Source: Ixodes scapularis
Lineage: Eukaryota; Arthropoda; Arachnida; Ixodida; Ixodidae
DNA: 64,000 nucleotides
Direction: 5' to 3'
NCBI RefSeq assembly: GCF_016920785.2
Contig: NW_024609879.1
Coordinates: 11,657,145 to 11,721,144 of the forward strand
Under the pieces are notes generated by a model that saw only the letters and a program-made list of their open reading frames with translations, searched no databases and was not told the DNA's origin. Position numbers and translations under genes: made by a program. Of the stretch, positions 57,962 through 64,000 are shown one piece after another (the stretch's first letter is position 1; each line of letters opens with the position of its first letter).

Positions 57962-58362
57962 TGCCGCGCGCAGGGCTGAGAAAGCAACGCTCGGTCACGG
58001 ACCTCCAGAAAGTTCCCGTTTATTCATGTAGCGCACGCACGTAACTTCTATTATTTATATCCATGTATCTTCTGCTTTTGTTTTCTAGAAAGCGCGTGTT
58101 CATTCTCGCCCCGATCACGCGACGCTCGAGCCGCTTTCGCCGAATCTTCGAGATAGCGACGTACTCTAGATAAGAGGCCGCCCGCGACCTTGTCGAGTCA
58201 GTCTCGCCTCAGCGTTTGATCGTGCTGCTTCGCCGCCTTCGGCGCCCGCGACGCTCTGTTGTTATCTTTCTTTTGTACCCTTTTATTTTTGGCACAAGTT
58301 CGCCACATTAAACGTTTATTTATTCCTGTTTATTTCTTGTTTATTAGTTACCACCCGTGACA
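57962..58362 (+). repeat. 3' LTR
   Basis: 401 bp, 3 differences from the 5' LTR, followed by the ATAT duplication. Confidence 0.95.
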
Positions 58363-58366
58363 ATAT

Positions 58367-59610
58367 TTCATCCCATGTTTATTCAAGTTTTATATTGCAG
58401 GTGCGCTTGCAGCACAAATCTGAGTTGTGCTGATCATCTACGCACAAGTTAGGAACTCCTGAGTGGAAAGAGTGGGAGTTTGGTCTGAAAACTCAAGGGA
58501 CACCATTGTTCAGTATTGAATTTTATATATCTTCTTTTGAGCAAAGTTAAGCTTTGCTGCATGAAATTCTTTTAAAAATAAATACCTCCAAACAAATTTA
58601 CCAGGTCACTACATTTCGCCTCTGCTTTTAGTGCTCCTGGTGAGCCTCGGATAAAAGCTTACTGGTGTGCAAACATCATGCTTGTTTGAAACCACTCACT
58701 GATGTAGAAACTCGCTGACATCGTGCATTCCAATGAAACGCTGGATGTCCACAAGTCTTTCTTGAACGATGCAAGCGGGGAAGGAACCATACAATCGTAT
58801 CGTATTAGGGGACATTCTACAGGGTGGTTTTTGTATGTTTTACAGATTTAAAAAAAAAGCCGTAAAAGCTACATTTACGTGGTCTGTACACATGAGTTGT
58901 ATGGCCAGGGGGGCATAGTATAAAAGGCTAATTCGTAATGATCAGTTGGCTTATTACAGAGAAGTGCCAGACTTCTTTCAGAAAACTAGATGGAGGTTCA
59001 TTCTAGCGTAGGTTTCTTCATGAATCTGTATATCCTGTTAGTTTTCCACAAATATAACTAAACGTGAGAAAACAAAAAAAAAAAAACAAAAAAACATCCG
59101 ACCAGTAGTGGCATCGCAAGAAGACCTTTCGGCCGCCAGGCGTGTGTCGCTTAAGGTCCGAGCGTCCAATCGCAAGTTTTCTAGGTATATGTTCCCGCAC
59201 TGGCTCCGGTCGTGGCATATTTTTCTGCCCTTTTAAAAAATAGCACTTGCGTGCATAGCTTTGGCAGGCACTGAAGATGCGTGAGCAAAGATTTCGAAAA
59301 CTGCTTTTGTGACGTCACTTTCCGGGGAAGTGCCTTCACAGCGCTTTAAAAATGATCCTATGCAGCCTCGATTCACCAAATTACCAAATAATTTTGGTGT
59401 TTGAGGTTCTGGCAGTAAAGTGAAGAAGGTTTAAAGTGTTTTCTCAAATGCAATACCACTTCAGCCTTTCTTTAAGTATAGTATGTTCCTGAAATTTTTA
59501 ATCAGTGAAAATAGACCCATGGTTCCAATTAGAAACTTGCTGAGCATCATCAAAATACACTGAATCAACTTTCTTTGTGAAGATATAAGAGAAGAGCAGC
59601 ATTTCACGGC
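58367..59610. other. Non-coding stretch
   Basis: AT-rich, no supported gene; A-rich tracts at 59069-59095 and 59618-59629. Confidence 0.4.
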
Positions 59611-59629
59611 GTTCTAAAAAAAAAAAAGG

Positions 59630-59857
59630 TCGATTTGGACGCGTTTACAGACTTCGGTTTCTTACCAGAGCGCATCTTTGCGCCTGCGGTCCTGCTGCCC
59701 GGTGGCCGTAGTGCGAAGCCGCCCCCTCGCCTCCCTTGTAGGATGGAGGAAAGCAAGGCGCACGTGTGTTGCGCGTCTAAGCCCTTGGGGAACATGACCG
59801 TGGGCGCAGAGATGCGCTCCGATAAGAAACTGAAACCTAGAAACTCGTCCAAATGAA
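59630..59857. repeat. Fold-back element of about 230 bp
   Basis: The left arm (TTTGGACGCGTTTACAGACTT, AGAGCGCATCTTTGCGCC) pairs with the right arm (GGGCGCAGAGATGCGCTC, AAACTCGTCCAAA) with mismatches. Opposite-strand ORFs here mirror each other and are artefacts. Confidence 0.55.
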
Positions 59858-60149
59858 GCGTTTTTACAGAACGCGTAAAACGCTACAACTGCATTATATC
59901 CTTCTAAAAAGAGTTGATTTTGCGGTTTCCAATGACTCAGCAAGTTTCTAATTTTAACCATATTTTCGTTTTCACTTATGAAAAGTTAATTAACAAATTG
60001 TATGTAATTCTCTGACTGATCGTTACGACTAGATCCCTATACTACGTATGCCTGGCCGTATAAATCGCCTGCACAAACCGCATTAATTTAGCTTACACGA
60101 CCTTTTTAAACAAATATGTAAAGCTTAAAACAAATTGCCCTGTACAACA

Positions 60150-60440
60150 GTGAAAAGGCAATACCAACACGCTGGAGCCATATGGCTCCACCATGCTGGT
60201 ATCGCCTTTTCGCTGGTATAGGATGTCCCATATTACGTTGTGCAAGTATGCTTCCGTCCGCCTCCATGGTTCCGGAATAATCCAACACGCTGGTATAGAA
60301 TGTCCCATAATACGACACGCTTGTATGGTTCCGCCTGCCTGTATCGTTCCGACTTTATCCACTATACTGCGGCCGCCTTTTCGGTGGTATAGGATGTCCC
60401 ATATTACGGTAACGCTTGTATGAGGTTTTTCCATCGTCTT
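60150..60440. repeat. Short repeats with GGTATAGGATGTCCCATATTACG
   Basis: CGCCTTTTCGCTGGTATAGG (60205) and CGCCTTTTCGGTGGTATAGG (60372), both followed by ATGTCCCATATTACG, plus a related copy near 60290-60312. Irregular tandem-like organisation, no coding sense. Confidence 0.6.
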
Positions 60441-61603
60441 TCCATCATCGAGATTTTCCAACAGGGTGAAGTCGTCTGGGAAGAGCTCCGCAAGATGCTC
60501 CCCGCTGCGGATCACCCATCCTCACTTTCACTGGCCGAGGTCGTCCGAGAAGACATTCACCGAGCCTCCAGCCGAGACTACCTTCACCGCAGCAGAACAG
60601 GAGGAGCCTCCCCAAGCTACGCCGCAATGGTCCGACGAGCACCACCAGCCCCGCGTCCGTTCATGGCGCCCCCCTCGCGAAGGGCCGTGCGAAGATTCCT
60701 TGGGTTATGTGCTTACTCTCAGCGGTTCGTCTGCGATTTTGCAAGGATTTAAACACCGCTCACACACCTCACGAAGGACGGCGAGAAGTTCGTATGGGCC
60801 GACGAGCAGTAGCTTGCATTTGACGAGCTGAAGCGACGACTCCAAGCTTCTCTTGTACTTCCACACTTCGACCGGGATACGCAAACCGAGATTCACACGG
60901 ACACAAATAACGCTGGACTTGGCGCGGTACTGGTTCAAGTGCAAGATGGCATTGAGCGAGTCATCGCCTACGCAACTTCGATACCTTCCAAGGCGGAGGG
61001 AATTTACTTCATGACTGAAAAAAAATGTCCTGCGGTCGTCTGGGCAATCACGAAGTTTTGCCCCTGCTTGCTCGAGAGCCCGTTCCGCTAGTCACGCGCG
61101 ACCAGTCGCCCTGCGGGCTTGCAAACCTCAATGCCTCCCCAGGACGGCTTGCTCGATGGAGCCTTCGACTGCAGGAGTTGAACACGACTGTGTTCTACAA
61201 GTCATTTCACAAGCACAACAACGCTTACTGCCTGTCCAGGGCTCCCGTCAAGACACCTCCTGGCAAAAGTGACGATGGTGACGACGAGTGCATCCTAGCC
61301 GCAGTGAACACCGACGACGTGGCACGACGCCAAGCAGACGGTCCTAAGCTGTGCGCGCTAATCGAGCATCTCGCAGGACGAGGGGTTACTATCCCCCGTG
61401 TCTTCTCGAGAGCCCCGCCGACCTTCACCATCCGACAAGGTGTATCTTACAAGGAATACTTCGAAGACCACAACTCGCCATGGCTGCTGGTAATCCCTAC
61501 TGGCCCTAGAGAGGAGATCTTCCAAGCCTTCCACAAAGACCCGACTTCCGGACACTTTGATTACAGCCGACCACTGGCCCGAATTCGTGAGAGGTGTTAC
61601 TGC
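60441..61603 (+). pseudogene. Internally deleted Ty3/gypsy remnant
   Basis: 60465-60670 matches the gag linker of the element at 52480 (EELRKMLPAADHPSSLSLAE, YAAMVRRAPPAPRPFMAPP). Near 60672-60690 the sequence jumps directly to the RT connection (RRAVRRFLGLCAYSQRFVCD), deleting the rest of gag, protease and the RT core. RNase H follows with stops (EIHTDTNNAGLGAVLVQVQD, then VVWAI), then LARWSLRLQELNTTVFYKSF and the start of the integrase (WLLVIPTGPREEIFQAFHKD, SRPLARIRER). It ends at about 61603 where LINE sequence begins. No LTRs are visible. It is older than the 52480 copy, judging by divergence and stops. Confidence 0.8.
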
Positions 61604-62345
61604 CACTTAGTTTGGGGTGCAACGACTTTTACTAATCTAGAAAAGCTGCCTGCGTTGCAAAAGAAAGCACTTAGAGCTATATGAGATGTCCTGTTTGACG
61701 TTCATACAGCCAGCTTATTAAAAAAAATTTAATGTCATAAATTTCCACACATTATATGATTACAGGCTTGCCACTAGCCTAAAAGTGGAGCAAATTAGAA
61801 ATACAAACTTTTTTAAAAATCTTGCACAAATCTCGAGACATATTCTTAGTTCCCCTACCCACGGAGCTGAATGGTGGGAGGTGGTCGCACCGAGAACAAA
61901 CTATGGCAAACAAACGCTGAAATACGCTGTTCCTAAATTGTTTGATCTGTTTTTAGCTAAAGGTATTGATTGGGACAAGCTATGGTTGAGTGAAGTGAGG
62001 TCACCCTTTTTTCACTGATGGTTAGTGTAGTTGCTCTCTTTACTCTGTGTTTTGTTCTTAATACTATGAGCTTGTTTTTTTTTTTTTCTTTTTTGTTTGT
62101 CCGTCATGCCCTATATGTCAACATTGTGATCACCTAAGGTAGTGTGCTTAACATGTTGTGATAGCGATAATTTTTCTTTACATTTGTGTTTTTCATTTGA
62201 TTGATGTATTATTTCCCTACTTTGTCGCTGCTGCTGTGGGCGGTCAGAAACCCGCCAAGCTGTACCTCACAGCTTTTTTTCCTGATCGCCACCATCATCG
62301 TATGGTGGAAATAAACACTATTATTATTATTATTATTATTATATT
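61604..62345 (+). mobile_element. 5'-truncated 3' end of a CR1/L2-like LINE
   Basis: Starts HLVWGATTFTNLEKL, QKKALRAI, the end of a non-LTR RT ORF, then after a stop and shifts continues KVEQIRNTNFFKNLAQISRH, HGAEWWEVVAPRTNYGKQTL, AVPKLFDLFLAKGIDWDKLW. A T-rich 3' UTR and an (ATT)n tail at 62319-62345 follow. Microsatellite tails and 5' truncation are typical of this LINE group. The upstream ORF at 61025-61684 is a chance gypsy-LINE fusion. Confidence 0.7.
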
Positions 62346-62362
62346 ATTACCTCCCGGAGACC

Positions 62363-62627
62363 GTTCGGCAGCGGTGCAGATGGTTACCAGTCGCTAATCT
62401 ACTCTGTGTTCTTCCACAGCTTCCCGGCCTCGCGCTGCTTTTCTGCCTCGCAAGACATCGCCCCGTCATCCAACGGAAACATCGCCACGTGCCGAAGCGA
62501 AGGAAGACCAAGGCGCCGCTTGCGGCGAAATTCGTCCATATAAGCAGGCAGCACACCAACTCGGACCACAGTTCGGCAGCGGTGCAGATTGTTACCAGTC
62601 GCTAATCTACTCTGTGTTCTTCCACAG
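62363..62627 (+). promoter_or_regulatory. LINE 5' UTR with duplicated 57-bp block
   Basis: GTTCGGCAGCGGTGCAGAT... at 62363-62419 recurs at 62571-62627 with one difference (208-bp spacing). TATAAG (62540) lies about 30 bp before the second block, as a TATA box would for a start near CACAGTTCGG. This may be a promoter monomer present in about 1.3 copies. Confidence 0.5.
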
Positions 62628-62790
62628 GTGAGAATATATTCACTTTCCTGTTTTAATTTAGAGAACACTCTCTGCACTGCTGCCGAACACAGCCACTATT
62701 GTTTTTGCTTTTGTTTTAATTCCACTGATTGTTTTGGGCTAGAACTGTTGACGTGTACATTTCCCTAATCACCCTTGTTCCTAGTCAAAA

Positions 62791-63476
62791 ATGAGCAAGG
62801 ATAACAAGGAGCTTGCGAAAGCACTTGATGATTTGCGACGGGAGATCAGGGCTGACCTAAGGACTGTGAAGGACAGCGTGAAATTCTGCAATGATACATG
62901 TGATGGTGTTAAGGAAATTAGAGATGAGATGAAAGAACTTCGCAAAGAGGTACAAGAACTATCAAAACGAAACGAGGAGCTAACTGCCGAGAACAACAGG
63001 CTTAGTACTAAAGTAGAAGAACTCGAGCAGTATCAACGGTCTAATAACCTTGAAATCAAAGGAGTCCCAGCGGAGGGTGACCCTTATGACATTGTTCAAA
63101 AGATCGCGAGCATTCTGGATGTTCCGATCTCTGACCATGATTATGCCACCGCGTCCCTACCTTCAAACCAAACGAAAAAAACATTATTGTCCGTTTCGTA
63201 CGGCGCGCGCAGAGAAATAAAATCCTGGAAAAGGCAAAAAAACAAAGGCTGACAACTCAAGATCTTGATTACGGGGGCCCTAGCTGTCCCGTATACGTAA
63301 ATGAGCATCTGACCAGCAAGAACAAGAAACTGCTTGGTGCAGCAATTGCGCAAAAAAAAAAGGTGGGCTGGAAGTTTGTTTGGTCCTCCAGCGGTAAAGT
63401 CTTCGCGAGAAAAGATGTGAACACTGACGCCCTAAAAATTACTAGCATCACTGACGTTGACAGAATTGCAAATTGA
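62791..63476 (+). CDS. LINE ORF1 protein, one frameshift
   Basis: ATG 62791 (MSKDNKELAKALDDLRREIR). Residues about 5-90 form a long coiled coil (VKEIRDEMKELRKEVQELSK, NEELTAENNRLSTKVEELEQ) for trimer formation. This is followed by the conserved SNNLEIKGVP of the RNA-binding part. Near 63135-63146 the sense moves one frame: the mod-0 frame continues CHRVPTFKPNEKNIIVRF, KQRLTTQDLDYG, YVNEHLTSKNKKLLGAA, WKFVWSSSGKVFARKDV, ending TGA 63474-63476. ORF1 proteins of this type coat LINE RNA. The shift is a mutation or a sequence error. Confidence 0.7.
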
Positions 63477-63516
63477 ATCGAGTAACGCTCACAAATTATA
63501 GATCGTTACCATTCTG

Positions 63517-64000
63517 ATGGAAGACTTGCAACCCGAATGTAATTATTATGACTGCACGGCCTTCAATAAAATGTACAAAAAAAGCAAACGACAGTTTTCG
63601 GTAGTACACATGAACACGAGAAGTCTAAAAAATAAGGTCGATACAGTTGAAGCTCTCTTACATTCTGTAAATGCAAAATTTGATGCAATTATATTTACTG
63701 AAACCTGGTTAACGAGTATTGACTCACCACCTAAGTTTCATAGTTATAAATGCGAAAGTCTGGTCAGACAAGAAAAAAGAGGTGGAGGCGTAGCAATCTA
63801 TATCAAGGCCAATCTACGGTACCAAATAATTGACGAATTCACGAGGATTGATGAAAACATTGAAAGCTTAGTTATCAAAATATCGAACACAGTAGTTGTT
63901 GCTTTATACAGACCGCCTTCGGGCAATATTGCTGAATTCATGAATACGCTTGATAATATATTGTGTGTTCTAGGATCAACTTCAGCGCCTCTCGTGATTC
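63517..64000 (+). CDS. LINE ORF2, N-terminal AP-like endonuclease (partial)
   Basis: ATG 63517 (MEDLQPECNYYDCTAFNK) opens 41 bases after ORF1 and remains open to the window end (161 codons). Endonuclease motifs: FSVVHMNTRSLKNK, IIFTETWLTS with the catalytic glutamate, RGGGVAIYIKANL, and VVALYRPPSGN. The rest of the endonuclease and the RT lie beyond 64000. The endonuclease nicks target DNA for target-primed reverse transcription. Confidence 0.8.
   Translation, partial: MEDLQPECNYYDCTAFNKMYKKSKRQFSVVHMNTRSLKNKVDTVEALLHSVNAKFDAIIFTETWLTSIDSPPKFHSYKCESLVRQEKRGGGVAIYIKANLRYQIIDEFTRIDENIESLVIKISNTVVVALYRPPSGNIAEFMNTLDNILCVLGSTSAPLVI

Larger units (their letters stand above)
52480..58362 (+). mobile_element. 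Complete Ty3/gypsy LTR retrotransposon, 5883 bp
   Basis: Two 401-bp LTRs (TG...CA) differ at three positions and are flanked by the 4-bp duplication ATAT (52476-52479, 58363-58366). A primer-binding site, gag, a -1 frameshift signal, protease, RT, RNase H, integrase and a polypurine tract follow in the Ty3/gypsy order. Pol is interrupted by a stop and several frameshifts. LTR divergence under 1% indicates a recent insertion. Confidence 0.95.
62346..64000 (+). mobile_element. 5' part of a second CR1/L2-like LINE, cut by the window edge
   Basis: Begins directly after the (ATT)n tail of the previous LINE. It contains a 5' UTR with a duplicated 57-bp block, ORF1, and the first 161 codons of ORF2 (endonuclease). 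Because the 5' end is present, it is potentially full length beyond the window. Confidence 0.75.

Noticed and set aside
59604..59961. Mirror-image ORFs on both strands
   Set aside because: Produced by the fold-back element at 59630-59857.
1..64000. CRISPR arrays, rRNA genes, complete tRNA genes, bacterial operons
   Set aside because: None seen. Repeats are tandem or inverted without spacer structure, genes have GT-AG introns and AATAAA signals, and the only tRNA-like segment (17541-17606) is degenerate.

Overview
The window is a eukaryotic, intron-bearing, repeat-dense intergenic region. The mixture of Penelope-like, Ty3/gypsy, CR1/L2-like LINE, hAT, Mutator-like, pogo-like and Tnp2-type elements, and the style of the predicted proteins, fit a chelicerate genome, most likely a tick (inference from remembered family resemblance, not a search). 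No confident ordinary host gene was found; nearly every recognisable protein belongs to a mobile element.

Layout. Positions 1-6785 are non-coding with several short inverted-repeat elements and one exon of a Mutator-like transposase (6520-6708, minus). A 3-kb repeat then occurs twice in opposite orientation: 6786-10685, and 24342-26771 continued at 49061-49621. The first copy carries a hAT-type element (8633-9507) that itself contains a second hAT-type element (8708-9419), both with perfect 8-bp target duplications. The 13.7 kb between the copies holds a Penelope-like element (11634-14496, 250-bp direct terminal repeats, RT and GIY-YIG domains), a 559-bp MITE with a tRNA-like insert (17438-17996) and a 61-bp minisatellite (about 23820-24300).

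The second 3-kb copy is split by the most striking object in the window, a 22.3-kb CACTA/EnSpm-like transposon (26772-49057). It has matching ends (C[T/C]CTACCTAAAAACCCAG), a 2-3-bp target duplication, and CTGG-rich subterminal repeats that form a strict 41-bp array on the right. It carries two divergently transcribed spliced genes. One is a four-exon Tnp2-type transposase on the plus strand (39239-46407, all introns phase 1). The other is a multi-exon BEN-domain DNA-binding protein on the minus strand (27324-37657). The uninterrupted 3-kb copy supplies the empty insertion site at about 7341-7351. By analogy with plant En/Spm, where one protein cuts the termini and a second binds the subterminal repeats, the BEN protein is a candidate subterminal-repeat binder (inference).

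From 49622 to the end: a non-coding stretch; a complete Ty3/gypsy LTR retrotransposon (52480-58362; 401-bp LTRs differing at 3 positions, TSD ATAT) with intact gag, a textbook -1 frameshift signal (G GGA AAC plus a predicted pseudoknot) and a pol broken by one stop and several frameshifts; a second, internally deleted gypsy remnant (60441-61603) fused to the 3' end of a CR1/L2-like LINE (61604-62345); and immediately after it the 5' end of another LINE with a duplicated 57-bp UTR block, ORF1 (one frameshift) and the endonuclease end of ORF2 running off the window at 64000.
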